DNA of 64,000 nucleotides, from NCBI RefSeq assembly GCF_000381365.1, contig NZ_KB905466.1:928693-992692 (forward strand), read 5' to 3'. Numbering within the stretch: the stretch's first letter is position 1; each line of letters opens with the position of its first letter. Below are positions 41,751 through 53,300 of the stretch, piece by piece. The notes below the pieces were generated by a model. It was not told the origin of the DNA. It worked only from the letters and a program-made list of their open reading frames with translations, and did no database searches. The DNA is from Bacteroides salyersiae WAL 10018 = DSM 18765 = JCM 12988 (GTDB lineage: Bacteria; Bacteroidota; Bacteroidia; Bacteroidales; Bacteroidaceae). The translations under genes and the position numbers were made by a program.

Positions 41751-43019
41751 TTATTTATAATTCTTTATTACTTCGTCATAGATACCACGCACTTTGTATC
41801 CGACGTTTTCCCATTTAATCTGGTCCACTTCTTTCTTCCCTTCGTCACACAGATATTCATACATCGCAGGATAAGTACAAATGGAATAAATTGCATCTGC
41901 CATCGCATGAATGTCCCAATAATCCGTCTTAATGCATTTCTCCAAAATCTCTGCACAACCGGACTGCTTGGAAATGATCGTCGGTACACTACACTGCATC
42001 GCTTCCAACGGAGAAATACCAAATGGCTCGGACACAGAAGGCATAATGTAAACATCGCTGGCTTTCAACACTTCATATACTTGCCGGCCTTTCATAAATC
42101 CGGGGAAATGGAAACGATCGGCAATTCCGCGTTCAGCAACCAAACGAATCATCTGATTCATCATATCGCCACTACCGGCCATTACAAAACGTACATTCTT
42201 GGTACGCTGCAACACCATAGCAGCCGCCTCTACGAAATACTCCGGTCCTTTCTGCATAGTGATACGTCCCAGGAAAGTAACCACTTTTTCTTTCGGATTC
42301 TTATTCGGAACAATATCCAGAATATCCTGCGACAACGGTGAAACCGCATTGTGCACGGTAGACACTTTCTTCGGATCCTGATAATATTTATGAATAACAG
42401 TCTGCCGGGTCAACTCACTTACGCACATGATGTGATCGGCATGATCCATACCGTTTTTCTCTATTGCGTATACAGTAGGATTTACATTACCACGGCTACG
42501 GTCAAAATCGGTGGCATGCACGTGGATCACCAACGGCTTACCCGATACCTGTTTGGCATGCAGACCGGCCGGATATGTCAACCAATCGTGTGAGTGTATG
42601 ATATCAAACTCCTGCTGACGGGCTACCACGCCGGCCACAATGGAATAGTTATTGATCTCTTCATGCAAATTGTCCGGATAACGCCCCGAGAATTCGATGC
42701 ATCCCAAGTCATTTGTATGCAGATAATTGAAATCGGCATAAATATGATCACGTAAATCATAATAAAGTTGCGGATCCATATAAGAGCCCACACGGTCTTT
42801 CACGTACTCCCAATTCACATCTCTCCAGACTACCGGTGTACTGTTCATACCGATAATCTTCAAAAAACTCTGATCTTCATCACCCCAAGGTTTGGGAATA
42901 CAAAAGGTGATTTCCATATCCTGCTGGAGAGACATTCCTTTCGTTAAACCGTAACTGGCAGTTCCTAAACCACCTAAAATATGCGGGGGGAATTCCCATC
43001 CAAACATTAATACTTTCAT
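41751..43019 (-). CDS. GT4 glycosyltransferase, glycogen-synthase-like
   Basis: 422 residues. The N-terminus KVLMFGWEFPPHILGGLGTASYG and the C-terminal E-x7-E block SVSEPFGISPLEAMQCSVP are of the GT4 retaining type (GT-B fold). In Bacteroides this gene between the debranching enzyme and GH57 is regarded as the glycogen synthase. It would add glucose units to glycogen in the cytoplasm. It is 14 bp downstream of the debranching enzyme gene and 15 bp upstream of the GH57 gene. Confidence 0.88.
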   Translation of the reverse strand: MKVLMFGWEFPPHILGGLGTASYGLTKGMSLQQDMEITFCIPKPWGDEDQSFLKIIGMNSTPVVWRDVNWEYVKDRVGSYMDPQLYYDLRDHIYADFNYLHTNDLGCIEFSGRYPDNLHEEINNYSIVAGVVARQQEFDIIHSHDWLTYPAGLHAKQVSGKPLVIHVHATDFDRSRGNVNPTVYAIEKNGMDHADHIMCVSELTRQTVIHKYYQDPKKVSTVHNAVSPLSQDILDIVPNKNPKEKVVTFLGRITMQKGPEYFVEAAAMVLQRTKNVRFVMAGSGDMMNQMIRLVAERGIADRFHFPGFMKGRQVYEVLKASDVYIMPSVSEPFGISPLEAMQCSVPTIISKQSGCAEILEKCIKTDYWDIHAMADAIYSICTYPAMYEYLCDEGKKEVDQIKWENVGYKVRGIYDEVIKNYK

Positions 43020-43033
43020 TTTCGTCCCTCCTC

Positions 43034-44974
43034 TTATAAATTATACTTTGACAATAATTTCAAAATACGCAAAATCTCAGCCACGTTCATTGCAAACGAC
43101 ACAGCCCCACGTCCTTTGAAAGGAGGGTTACCGTCAAACAATTCGGGTAATGAACTGATGCAATGACTTGTCATCTCATCTTCAAAACCAATCAACTGAC
43201 GTTCTACAAACGAAATACCGCTCATCTTATAAATCCGCAGATAAGCTTCCATATAAAAGCCCATCAGCCACGGCCAGGCAGTTCCCTGATGATAAGCATA
43301 ATCACGTTGAATCTGAGGTCCTACATAATTAGGATTATAGCCGCCGCTCTTCGGACTTAATGTACGAAGGCCTTTCGGGGTAAGCAGTTCTCTCGTCACA
43401 ATATCCAACACCTGTTTCTTCTGTGCCCGATCGAGAGGAGAATAATCAAAGGCTACCGTAAATATCATATTAGGCCGTACACTCCAATCCATCATATTTC
43501 CGTCTACGTAGTCGAGTAGATAGCCGTATTCATTGCGGAATACTTCTACAAAAGACTTGCCTGTCACTTCCGCCTGTCCGTCCAGCAAATCGGCCAATAC
43601 CGTATTACCGCCTTCCCGAACCAAATCGGCCACAAAACGAAGCGCATTATACCACAAAGCATTTATTTCTACGATATATCCGGTACGGGGCACCACCGGA
43701 CGGCCATTAACCGTTGAATTCATCCAAGTAATGGCCTTATCCGTACCGTTGGCATAAAGCAGGCCATTTTCGTGTAAGAAGAGATTGTTATGTTTTCGCT
43801 GACGGATAAATTCGATAATTTCCTCCAACAAGGATCCGTATTTCGCCCGGCATTGATCGCGTGAAGTTTCCTTGGCATACTGTTGCAATGCCCATACAGC
43901 CCACAACAGAACGTCCGGATCTTCCATTTCATAAATTTTACACCCTATAGGTTCGTCATTGATATAATTGCGAATGGCTTTCTCTGCAGTCTTCATGACA
44001 TCCTCAAACTCATCCACTTCATCGACAGCCAACGTCAATCCGGGCAACGATACGAACATATCGCGTGCACGACACTTAAACCACGGATATCCGGCAAGAA
44101 TATAATGCTCTTCTTCTTGTTTGTTATGAAATTGGTGCGCTGAATTTTTCAAGCAATGATAGAAGCTGTCGCGTGGCGTCCGGTCTTCTGCTTCTGTTTC
44201 AAATACCTGTTTCAAACGTCGGGGAGATATTTCGGAAATACCGGCAGAAAAGACGATACTTTCACCTTTCTTGATATCCACTTCGAAATAGCCGGGTACA
44301 TAAAGGTCTTCGTTGAAATCGTATCCTCTTTCCTGTTCTTTAGGATACTCGATACCCCGATACCAGTTGGGGTCAAAATGGAATTCATTTTTCTTGTTCA
44401 ATTGCATGAACAATTCCGGATAGCCGGGATACATACAGGTTTTTATACCGTTTTCCACCAATTGATAGTCACGGCTTGCCTGTGCATTTTCATGGGTATA
44501 CTCCCGCACGCTTCGGAAAGCCAAAAATGGCCGGAAACGCAAGGTTGTTGCCGAATGGGCGTCGATCAAAGTATAACGAATCAGAATCCGGTTTTCGTGA
44601 TGTACAAAAATTTTTTCTTTACGGAGAATAACTCCTCCCACACGGTAAGTCGTTGCCGGAATATGTTCACAATCGAATTCACGGATATATTTATGCCCAT
44701 TCGGACTATAATTATTTCCCTGATATTTATGTAATCCCAGGTTAAACTCCGCACCGTGCTGAATTACCGTTTCATCAAGAGAAGATAGCAGCACATGATT
44801 CTCATCATCCAGGTTGGGAACAGGAATCACCAACAAACCGTGATATTTGCGTGTGTTACAATCTACAATCGTTGTACAATGATAAGCTCCCGCACGGTTC
44901 GTCCTAAGAATTTCTCTGGGAAGAGATTCCTCCAGATTGACCATCAGAGTCTTGTCAAAATGTAAATAACTCAT
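43034..44974 (-). CDS. Glycogen debranching enzyme (GH133, amylo-alpha-1,6-glucosidase)
   Basis: 646 residues. Residues about 15-230 are the GDE N-terminal domain (REILRTNRAGAYHCTTIVDCNTRKYHGLLV) and about 280-640 the (alpha/alpha)6 catalytic domain (LAGYPWFKCRARDMFVSLPGL, YHQGTAWPWLMGFYMEAYL). It hydrolyses alpha-1,6 branches of glycogen or alpha-glucan. It is first in the glycogen operon with the GT4 and GH57 genes. A -7 box lies upstream. Confidence 0.92.
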   Translation of the reverse strand: MSYLHFDKTLMVNLEESLPREILRTNRAGAYHCTTIVDCNTRKYHGLLVIPVPNLDDENHVLLSSLDETVIQHGAEFNLGLHKYQGNNYSPNGHKYIREFDCEHIPATTYRVGGVILRKEKIFVHHENRILIRYTLIDAHSATTLRFRPFLAFRSVREYTHENAQASRDYQLVENGIKTCMYPGYPELFMQLNKKNEFHFDPNWYRGIEYPKEQERGYDFNEDLYVPGYFEVDIKKGESIVFSAGISEISPRRLKQVFETEAEDRTPRDSFYHCLKNSAHQFHNKQEEEHYILAGYPWFKCRARDMFVSLPGLTLAVDEVDEFEDVMKTAEKAIRNYINDEPIGCKIYEMEDPDVLLWAVWALQQYAKETSRDQCRAKYGSLLEEIIEFIRQRKHNNLFLHENGLLYANGTDKAITWMNSTVNGRPVVPRTGYIVEINALWYNALRFVADLVREGGNTVLADLLDGQAEVTGKSFVEVFRNEYGYLLDYVDGNMMDWSVRPNMIFTVAFDYSPLDRAQKKQVLDIVTRELLTPKGLRTLSPKSGGYNPNYVGPQIQRDYAYHQGTAWPWLMGFYMEAYLRIYKMSGISFVERQLIGFEDEMTSHCISSLPELFDGNPPFKGRGAVSFAMNVAEILRILKLLSKYNL

Positions 44975-45034
44975 AGTTGTGCATTATTTAAAGGTTAATT
45001 ATATTTCTGTTATCATAATTCTAAGTATGATTCC

Positions 45035-45042
45035 CAAAAATA
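45035..45042 (-). promoter_or_regulatory. -7 box for the glycogen operon
   Basis: The minus strand reads TATTTTTG, about 60 bp before the debranching enzyme start. A TTTG lies 17 bp further upstream. Confidence 0.5.
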
Positions 45043-45139
45043 CGAATTAAAGGTAAAAACAAAAATAAAATCGGTTTTTATTTTCCTTTTTCCTTAAAAT
45101 ATTCGCAACATTGTGTATATTTAACCAAAAAAAAGAGAA

Positions 45140-45841
45140 ATGAAGCAGGATTTACGAAAAATTCTCTTAGCAATGATGCTTCCGTTGTTCCTTATTTTTA
45201 TCCTTTATATAATAAAGATATTAGAGGTAGGTATGGATTGGGACTTCACACGCTTAGGAGTATACCCTATGGAACAAAGAGGGATGTTTGGCATTTTCGC
45301 ACATCCGCTGATACACAGCAACTTTGCTCATTTATTTGCCAATACGTTACCTCTCTTTTTTCTTACGTGGTGTTTATTTTATTTTTACCGGGGGATTGCC
45401 CCTTATATATTCTTCATTATCTGGATAGGTTGCGGTGCCATTACTTTTATCATCGGAAAACCCGGATGGCACATCGGAGCAAGCGGTGTGATTTACGGAT
45501 TGGCTTTTTTCTTGTTTTTCAGTGGATTATTGCGAAAATACGCCCCTCTGATTGCCATTTCATTATTGGTTACTTTCTTATATGGCGGACTCGTATGGCA
45601 AATGTTCCCTTACTTTACACCTGCCAATACTTCATGGGAAGGGCATCTTAGTGGAGCAATCATGGGATCACTCTGTGCTTTTGCATTTATCGGATACGGA
45701 CCACAAAAGCCAGAACCATTTGCAGAGGAAGAAGAAGAGGAAGAAGAAGAAAAAAGTAACACTAATGAAGAAGAAATAATAGAGCAAGCGGTATCAGAAA
45801 AAGAAGAACTCACACATCATGCAACCGGCAATCCTATGTAA
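45140..45841 (+). CDS. Rhomboid family intramembrane serine protease
   Basis: 233 residues. Six hydrophobic segments; the catalytic serine is in WHIGASGVIYG and the histidine in EGHLSGAIMG, the dyad of rhomboids. These cleave membrane proteins within the bilayer. The C-terminal tail is strongly acidic (EEEEEEEEEK). It faces the hybrid regulator gene and is divergent from the glycogen operon. Confidence 0.88.
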   Translation: MKQDLRKILLAMMLPLFLIFILYIIKILEVGMDWDFTRLGVYPMEQRGMFGIFAHPLIHSNFAHLFANTLPLFFLTWCLFYFYRGIAPYIFFIIWIGCGAITFIIGKPGWHIGASGVIYGLAFFLFFSGLLRKYAPLIAISLLVTFLYGGLVWQMFPYFTPANTSWEGHLSGAIMGSLCAFAFIGYGPQKPEPFAEEEEEEEEEKSNTNEEEIIEQAVSEKEELTHHATGNPM

Positions 45842-45927
45842 TATCACTAACAAAGACTATAAATAAAACTCGATCCAGAAAACAAAAAAGGAAAGAGATA
45901 ATTCATACTAATACCTCAGTAATATAA

Positions 45928-48900
45928 TCAGTTTTTCATTGCTTTTCGTCTCTTATATTCATTCGGTGTGCACTGCATCTGTTCTTTAAATACGCGACTG
46001 AAGTACTGCGGTGAGGAAAATCCGCTTTGATAGGCAACTTCCGACAAACTGTATGTGTCGGCATCCAATAACTCCAAAGCCCGTTTCAAACGCATCTCTT
46101 TCACCAAATCGATCGGAGAAGCTCCTGTAAACGTCTTTATCTTACGATAGAATACGGCACGGCTCATATTCATTGTTTCAGCCAAGTCATCAATCTTGAA
46201 ATCCGGATTCTGCAGATTCTCATCGACTAACCGGATCACCTCCTGAATAAAAGTGTTATTAAAGGATGGAACCGATTCCAGCACCTGCTCCAATTTCACA
46301 TCCGGCTGCTTCTTTTCCGTTTTATCCGAGTCTTTCAATGAACTCCCGAGATAATACGCTGCCAAAGAGCTGCGTTGCCTTATCAACGACTCAATCCGCG
46401 CTTTCAAGTAAGCAGAATTAAACGGCTTGGCTATATAGTCATCCGCACCATACTCCAACCCTCTGACACGATCGTCAACAGACGCTTTGGCCGAAAGCAG
46501 GATCACGGGAATATGACTGGTATCGCGATTGACTTTTACTGCTGCCAGCAATTCAATGCCATCCATTTCGGGCATCATCACATCACTGACAATTAAATCC
46601 GGCAATTCCCGACCTATTATTTCCAGACCTTGCCTGCCGTCACCGGCTTCCAATACATGATAACAGTCTCTCAATATCATAGCCAGAAAACGACGGAGCT
46701 CGTCATTGTCTTCTATGATCAGAATACTCCTCTCCTTCTCCTCCTGACGGGATAACTGTACTTCCACAGGGTATTCGAACTTTACTTCATCATTCAAAAC
46801 AAATTCAGCCATCGAATCGGCAGCATATGCCTCGTAAGTGCAGGGTAAGGTAACGGTGAAAACGGTTCCCTGTCCGGGAATACTTTCAGGCTGTATCGTG
46901 CCGTGCAGCAAATCCACGAATTCTTTCACCAGAGAAAGCCCGATACCGGTAGAACGGTTCGGATCTGTTTTTCCGAAAGTCTCGAAGCGGCCGAACAAGT
47001 TATCGATTTTCCGGAGATCCATCCCCTTGCCCTCATCACGTACGGAAACAAACAAGCAACCGGACTCCATACGTACCGCCATGGTAATGGACTTACCATC
47101 CGCCGTATATTTAAACGCATTGGACAGTAAATTGAAGAGTATCTTTTCCAATTTATCCATATCCGTATAACAACGTATTTCCGGCGTTTCGGGAATCAAA
47201 CGGAAATGAATGGAACGTTCGTGAGCCAATTGTGTAAAGTTCTCACCAACCTGCCGACACAAGGCAACCACATCTCCCTGTTCAATACTCAACTTCATCT
47301 TTCGCCCCTGTATCTTCCGGAAGTCCAAAATCTGATTGACAAGCCTCAACATACGGTTTACATTGCGCCGGGCTACCTGCATATTCTCTGTCCCGCTCTT
47401 TTGCAGTTGTCCTCGTTCTACGATTTCTTCAATCGAACCGGATATCAAAGTCAACGGTGTACGGAGCTCATGCGAAATATCAGTAAAAAAGCGTAGTTTC
47501 AGATCGGTCAACTGCTGTTCTAAAGTTACTTTCCGTTTCAAGTTCGTGATATAGACAATGATACCGGATACCGTAAGAATAAGGATGATCGCTATAAGAA
47601 CGTAAAGCACCCATGCCCATGCCGTCTCCGTGAAACGAGGCTGAATATGTATGTAAAGAGGAGTAATATTATCGCACCATACACCATCGCCATTCGTAGA
47701 CTTCACCTCCAATACAAAATCACCGGAAGGCAAATTGGCAAAGCCGATGGAATGGTTCTCTCCGATATATCCCCATTGATCGCTGATACCCTTCAAACGG
47801 TAAGCGTATTGAAGTGCCTCCGAATTTGTATAATCCAATGCTGAAAAGGCAATGGTAACATTCCGTTCTTTTTTGCCCAACACCAGTGAATCGGCGGCCA
47901 GTACGGAATTGGAAACCGTACCGTCGCTGTTCTGAATATCCACTCCGGCATAAACGATGCGCGGCACAAAACTGCTCTTCTTCAAATCGTATAAACGGAG
48001 ACGAAGAACACCCTGATTCGTACCGATATACATAGCTCCCTGCTGATCGATAGCCGGATGGGCCTCAGTAATCTGCAAATCCGTATGCAGATTGGCACTG
48101 TCATACGTATCGAATCCTTTGCGGTCCGCCTTGTACTTACTTATATAATTCTCAAAACAAATCCAGATATTCCCTTCTCCATCTTCCAACATCGATTGCG
48201 GTAAATCGGACGGAAGCCCGTTTTTCATATTAAGGTAATGAAAACGGATTCGTGTATTCAATAATGAATCCACATCAGCCATACAAATTCCCCCACTGTA
48301 AGCGGCAATATAGATTTTACCATCCCGGCTTTCAAGCACATCCATGACGTCATTATTACTTAATCCGTCCTCACAGTCATTGTGAAAGAATTCGATGTCT
48401 TCCGGCTTCTGAAAATCATCCGAGAAACTCAATAATCCTTCCGTAGTGCCGGCAAGTACGACGCCTTTCCGGGTACAATACAAACTACGCACTTTGTGAC
48501 ACATATCACCGGGGTACCCTTTCATCAGATTCTCCAAATGAATAAAACGGGGATTATCCAACGTTCCGGAAAACAGATTGATTCCCCCGCCAAGTGTACC
48601 GATCCATATCCGGTTCCGGGTATCCCGACAGATGGAATAGATGGCATCATTGCTTAAAGCATACGGATCTTGTTTATCGTGACGGAAAGTGTGAAGTGTA
48701 AATTTCCCATCATATTCCGTCGCCACTACTATCCCGTGGTTTCGTGTTCCCAACCACAAACGATGCTCGCTATCCTCAAAGAAAGTATAGACATTCCTGC
48801 CGAAAGAGATATTCCGGTTTTGCAGCAGTTTGCCTGTGGAATCCATATTACCCACATAATTACCCTGTTTGTCATACACCTCCAGCCGATTCTCCTTAGA

Positions 48901-50220
48901 AGCAACCCACAAGCGTTTTTTCGAATCGATAAAAACACCCCGTACCTCTTGTTCGGCCGAAGTATGGATGTAATCATAATTACGATTGGTGAAGTAAATT
49001 TTATCAAAACCGTATTTACGGCTTACCCACAGATTTTTATGGGAATCTCGCAGAAAAGCTCTTCCTTCTGTCCGGTAAGGCTCTTTCTGTCCGGTTGTAT
49101 ATCGATAGGCCGGTTCCAATCCGTCAGTAACAGAATTATAAGAATAAAAACTCCCGCTACGGGTCATAAACCAAATTCCTCCAAACTCATCCTCATGCAC
49201 ATGCCGGAAAGTATCCGTGCCGGTCAGATTCACTTGGAAAGAGGTTACTTTCCGGTCGGCAGGAGTATAACGTAGCACTCTTTGTCCGGACAACATCCAG
49301 ATTACGTTTTTTCTTGAATAGTGCACACCTGTGACATGCAAAGGATCGAGAGCTGCTTCCTGTCTGTATAACTGTTCAAAAAACTTTTTCCGCGTATCAT
49401 AAACAATCACTTTCTCCGAATCCGGAATCAACAATCTGCCGGATTTTATAGAAACCAATCCACTGACCGGCTTCATTGGAAAAGGATTCGGGATATGCAG
49501 AATCCCGGCATCCGGCACAAATGTATAGAGTTCTCCTCCTTCCGTCAAGAAATAAGTACTTTTATCTGCCTCCTTGACATATCTCAACCGCACATCGGTC
49601 TGTATTTCGGGATGGTTGTAAACAAAAGTACCCTGTTCGGTCAATATCCACTCGTATCCTCTTTTGTCTTGATAGACAGTGTATATCTTCTGCCCATGTC
49701 CGGCACAGGAACGGCAGGGCAAATGCACAATTCCATCAGCTTCACCCAAACGTTCCTCATCGATCCGGAACAATTCTCCGGCTTTATTACTAAACCAAAG
49801 GATCCCGCCTGTCTGCTTATATATTCGCGCTACCTCTTCATAACCAGCCAAATGAGGATAACCGGAAAAGACATTGCGAAACTTTTCAGTACGTGTATCA
49901 AAGAGATAAAGCAGGTTGTTGTAGGTAATACACCAGATGTTTCCCTTTTGGCTTTTTATAATTTGCTGAATACGATTGTATTCAAGGCGGGTATCGTCCG
50001 TAGGATATGACTTATAGTTCTGAAATGTATAGCCGTCAAACTTCTCCAATCCATTCCAGGTAGCCATCCAGATATACCCTTTATCATCCTGCAGGAAATC
50101 CGCCACAGTGTTTTGAGACAACCCGTCTTTGGCTGAATAATAACGCACGTGCATCAGGCTTTGGGCAGAAAGCACAAACGGACAAACAAGATAGAGAATG
50201 ATGAGAAACAATTTAAGCAT
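45928..50220 (-). CDS. Hybrid two-component system regulator (HTCS)
   Basis: 1430 residues in one chain. After a signal peptide (about 1-19) comes a periplasmic sensor of Reg_prop beta-propeller repeats and a Y_Y_Y domain (about 20-860), a membrane segment near 866-890, a histidine kinase with the phospho-His in DISHELRTPLTL near 914, an ATPase domain (GTGIGLSLV), a response-regulator receiver with Asp in LIVSDVMMPEMDG near 1212, and an AraC-type HTH at about 1323-1427. HTCS proteins sense glycan fragments and switch on polysaccharide-utilisation loci. It lies at the end of the pectin locus and most likely regulates it. A -7 box is upstream. Confidence 0.95.
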   Translation of the reverse strand: MLKLFLIILYLVCPFVLSAQSLMHVRYYSAKDGLSQNTVADFLQDDKGYIWMATWNGLEKFDGYTFQNYKSYPTDDTRLEYNRIQQIIKSQKGNIWCITYNNLLYLFDTRTEKFRNVFSGYPHLAGYEEVARIYKQTGGILWFSNKAGELFRIDEERLGEADGIVHLPCRSCAGHGQKIYTVYQDKRGYEWILTEQGTFVYNHPEIQTDVRLRYVKEADKSTYFLTEGGELYTFVPDAGILHIPNPFPMKPVSGLVSIKSGRLLIPDSEKVIVYDTRKKFFEQLYRQEAALDPLHVTGVHYSRKNVIWMLSGQRVLRYTPADRKVTSFQVNLTGTDTFRHVHEDEFGGIWFMTRSGSFYSYNSVTDGLEPAYRYTTGQKEPYRTEGRAFLRDSHKNLWVSRKYGFDKIYFTNRNYDYIHTSAEQEVRGVFIDSKKRLWVASKENRLEVYDKQGNYVGNMDSTGKLLQNRNISFGRNVYTFFEDSEHRLWLGTRNHGIVVATEYDGKFTLHTFRHDKQDPYALSNDAIYSICRDTRNRIWIGTLGGGINLFSGTLDNPRFIHLENLMKGYPGDMCHKVRSLYCTRKGVVLAGTTEGLLSFSDDFQKPEDIEFFHNDCEDGLSNNDVMDVLESRDGKIYIAAYSGGICMADVDSLLNTRIRFHYLNMKNGLPSDLPQSMLEDGEGNIWICFENYISKYKADRKGFDTYDSANLHTDLQITEAHPAIDQQGAMYIGTNQGVLRLRLYDLKKSSFVPRIVYAGVDIQNSDGTVSNSVLAADSLVLGKKERNVTIAFSALDYTNSEALQYAYRLKGISDQWGYIGENHSIGFANLPSGDFVLEVKSTNGDGVWCDNITPLYIHIQPRFTETAWAWVLYVLIAIILILTVSGIIVYITNLKRKVTLEQQLTDLKLRFFTDISHELRTPLTLISGSIEEIVERGQLQKSGTENMQVARRNVNRMLRLVNQILDFRKIQGRKMKLSIEQGDVVALCRQVGENFTQLAHERSIHFRLIPETPEIRCYTDMDKLEKILFNLLSNAFKYTADGKSITMAVRMESGCLFVSVRDEGKGMDLRKIDNLFGRFETFGKTDPNRSTGIGLSLVKEFVDLLHGTIQPESIPGQGTVFTVTLPCTYEAYAADSMAEFVLNDEVKFEYPVEVQLSRQEEKERSILIIEDNDELRRFLAMILRDCYHVLEAGDGRQGLEIIGRELPDLIVSDVMMPEMDGIELLAAVKVNRDTSHIPVILLSAKASVDDRVRGLEYGADDYIAKPFNSAYLKARIESLIRQRSSLAAYYLGSSLKDSDKTEKKQPDVKLEQVLESVPSFNNTFIQEVIRLVDENLQNPDFKIDDLAETMNMSRAVFYRKIKTFTGASPIDLVKEMRLKRALELLDADTYSLSEVAYQSGFSSPQYFSRVFKEQMQCTPNEYKRRKAMKN

Positions 50221-50238
50221 AACAAACCTTTAGACAGA

Positions 50239-50246
50239 CAAAGGTA
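50239..50246 (-). promoter_or_regulatory. -7 box for the HTCS gene
   Basis: The minus strand reads TACCTTTG, 18 bp before the start codon, so it has its own promoter even though CE8 lies upstream on the same strand. Confidence 0.55.
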
Positions 50247-50298
50247 ACGTATTTCCGGCAATCCCGAAAAATTATCGCCGGACAAGAGAGCTTACAGC

Positions 50299-50339
50299 AT
50301 AAAAAAAGAGAGAACATTTTGCAATGATGTCCTCCCTTT
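50299..50339 (-). terminator. Terminator after the CE8 gene
   Basis: A 13-bp stem (50327-50339 with 50305-50317, two G-U pairs) followed on the minus strand by a run of T. It separates the esterase genes from the HTCS gene. Confidence 0.8.
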
Positions 50340-50355
50340 CAGCTATTTATTGATT

Positions 50356-50399
50356 GTTCGTTATCAATTTACCGGTAGTTCGTTATCAATTTACCGATA
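50356..50399 (-). repeat. 22-bp tandem duplication at the CE8 stop codon
   Basis: GTTCGTTATCAATTTACCG occurs at 50356-50374 and 50378-50396, period 22. The second copy covers the CE8 stop; the first is the duplicate outside the gene. It looks like a slippage duplication without effect on the protein. Confidence 0.65.
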
Positions 50400-53300
50400 C
50401 TTTCGTAACCGAATCGTTTGCCTTCACAATATACCGGCCGGCCGGAACGGAAAGCGATACATTACGGTGAACTTCCAGATTTTGTATCAGCGTGCCGTCT
50501 ATGCCGTACACATAAATACGGGTCGGTATCTCAATACCACGTACAGAAATCGTTCCTTTACTTCCTATTACGATAACCGGGCTTTCCATTGCTGTATTCT
50601 CAAGCCCCGTACCGGTATTGCCTACCGTAAATTCATCGGAAGCTTCACTCAATGCACCGTACTCATTTACCGACTGTACCGTAACCACGTCATTCAAATT
50701 AGCTTCATAACGAGTATCAACGGTAAATCCGGCAACTTTCCCATTAATAGTCACCACATAACAGATAGCATACTCATCAGCAGTCCAACCAAATGCCGTA
50801 TCCCCTTCTTTACCATTGATTACCGGTTTAGAAGTCTGTTCCACCATCGGTAGCGGATTCCACATACCGGTAACAGCATCGGTACCATCACCTCCAAAAA
50901 CATTTTCCAACGTATAGGAAGCGGCTTCCTCATCCGTCAGGAAGTTCTTTGCCTTGCCGTAAATCGTCTGTCCGTTTTCCTCATACCAATATTCCTCAAT
51001 CGACTTTTCACTCATCTTATATCCGTTTTTATCCCAGATATTATATACCGCCCAAAGAGCCGGTATAGCACCCATCTTAGGATACCAATAACCCTCATAC
51101 GGTTTCACACGGCATTCCGTATCGATAAATACCGTTTTCGGTTCATTGTGCCAGGGACGGCCGAAATACACTTGTGTCTTATCTTCCTTACCGTCGGGAG
51201 CAGTGATCGTCGTGTTTTTGAATACATATCCCCAACGTGTACAAGCTTGTGTCACATTCCCCTGACTGTCTTTCATATCCGTATAGTGTGACGGAGCAAC
51301 GATGTAACCACCCGATTCACGGACAATATTCAGTGTACAATTGTCAAAGTAGACATCGCCTCCTCCATAAATAAAGTCCACTGCACCTTCAATCATCGTA
51401 TTACGGAAATAATTGCGATCGTAATAATGCGGCTGGTTATTGCCCGTATTGGTATTTCCGGTCTTAGGGCTCAGGTAGGTATCCTGATAAGAACGGATGC
51501 GGCAATTATTGAAAGCTACCCGGTCCGCTTCCACATAAAGAGACAAAGCTTGTGGCCCACGGGCTTCATTACCTTCATATTTTGTCCACCATTCATTATC
51601 GATTGTCAAGTTCTCCGCATAAAAATCATTCGATTTGATAACTAACGTAGCACCTTCGGCCACGTTATACCAAGGTTGGGATTTATCTGCAGAGTTACTT
51701 CCCGCCACACGATCCTGCGCAATAGTCACCTTGTTTACATCCTCACCGATTAAATGTATAAACGGACGATCCACCACTACGATACGGCTGTCCTCCGAAG
51801 CCGGTAACTTTCCACTCTGATCCTCCCAAGTATATTTCCCGGTGGAGAAAGTACGATTATTCAAGTCATTGTAATATCCTGCTTTAATAAAGATAAGCCA
51901 AGGTTTATTATTAGTTACCGGTACGGCATCAATCGCTTCCTGAATGGTTTTATATTGACCGATCGTAGTAGAGGTAGGTGCAATGCTCGCATCCAGACTT
52001 TGGTCTACTATCGCATTAAAGAGACGGGCTTCCGGTTTTACACGTTCCATCACCGTAAAAGTTGTGTTTACAGCCGGCGCACGATTATCCGAACGGTCTG
52101 TAACATATCCCTCCGGCAGTTCCAATGTATACTGAGTAGCATAAGCCAGATTCGCATAACGGAAAGAAACAGAAGAACTCCCATATTCCGGTTCCAATAC
52201 AATCGTTTTACCATTACCTGTCAGAGTAGCTTCACCCGTTCCGGCTTGAATGCGTTCATCATAAGAAATGGTAATTTTTCCATTGGCAGATACTCCGGTA
52301 GCCTTATCGGCAGGAATAATCGCTTTAATGACAGGAGCATCAGGGTCTTCGTCGATAATCGGAGTACCGAATACATAGATATTACCCAATCCGGTCTCGC
52401 TATGATCCGTGTAATTCAAACCGCTTCCCGAATCAACCTTATCAAAGTTATATTCACCATTGTTATCATTCAGAAGCTCGTCACCGGTACCGGTAAAACG
52501 AATATAGACCATCTCCTTTTCGGCGACTTCTTCGGCTGGCAATTCAAAATCAACACTGGTAGCCAACCCGTTACTCAATTTATAAACCAATTCCTCACCA
52601 TTATTGATAACGGGATTATAAACAGTACCATCTGTTGAGTAAAGTACCTTCCAATTTACATTCGCCGCATTCTTTGCCACCAAAGCAGCAGTAAAACGTA
52701 CGGTCGTGAATTTCTTGGTAGAGAACTGAACCTGCATAGCTACATCCGTACTCCGATATCCGTTCATGTACAAACCATTCACCGAACTGATAACCGCTCC
52801 TTTGCGCATACGTACCACCGGAGTGCCACTGGAATTACCATCCAGAGAGTTTCCATCACTGATTTTCACTACAGAAGCAGTCGCATTACGTTCCGAGTCC
52901 CACACATAATCGGCAGCAAACGGATATGTTCCCTTGTTCGCCCAGATCTCTGCCTTATCCGAATTATAAGCGGCAATAAAATCCTGTATTTCATAGTTTG
53001 CAACAATCTCCGTATTCTGCTTTACAGTTACAGTACGCTCGGGCTTCGTCACATTGGAATTTTCAAATTCATCCTCCCAGTTCAAGAATCGTGTAATAGG
53101 GAGTTCATTGGCAACAACAGTCACTACCGTACCTTCCTCGTACTTGCCTTCGGTGGATTCCGGATTCAAGGAAATAGAACCGATCTGCATTTCCAGGTCA
53201 TTTATACAACGAGTTGTGAATGTATATGTATTCACCTCTTGAAAAACAGCTTTCAATGAAGTATTCGCTTTCAGTGAGAACGAATAAGGGTTCTCGGCAG

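Noticed and set aside
41652..42341. 229-codon plus-strand frame opposite the GT4 gene
   Set aside because: Antisense to a clear glycosyltransferase; no independent signal.
51955..52638. 227-codon frame opposite the CE8 gene
   Set aside because: Antisense to the well-supported esterase; no start signal or domain.
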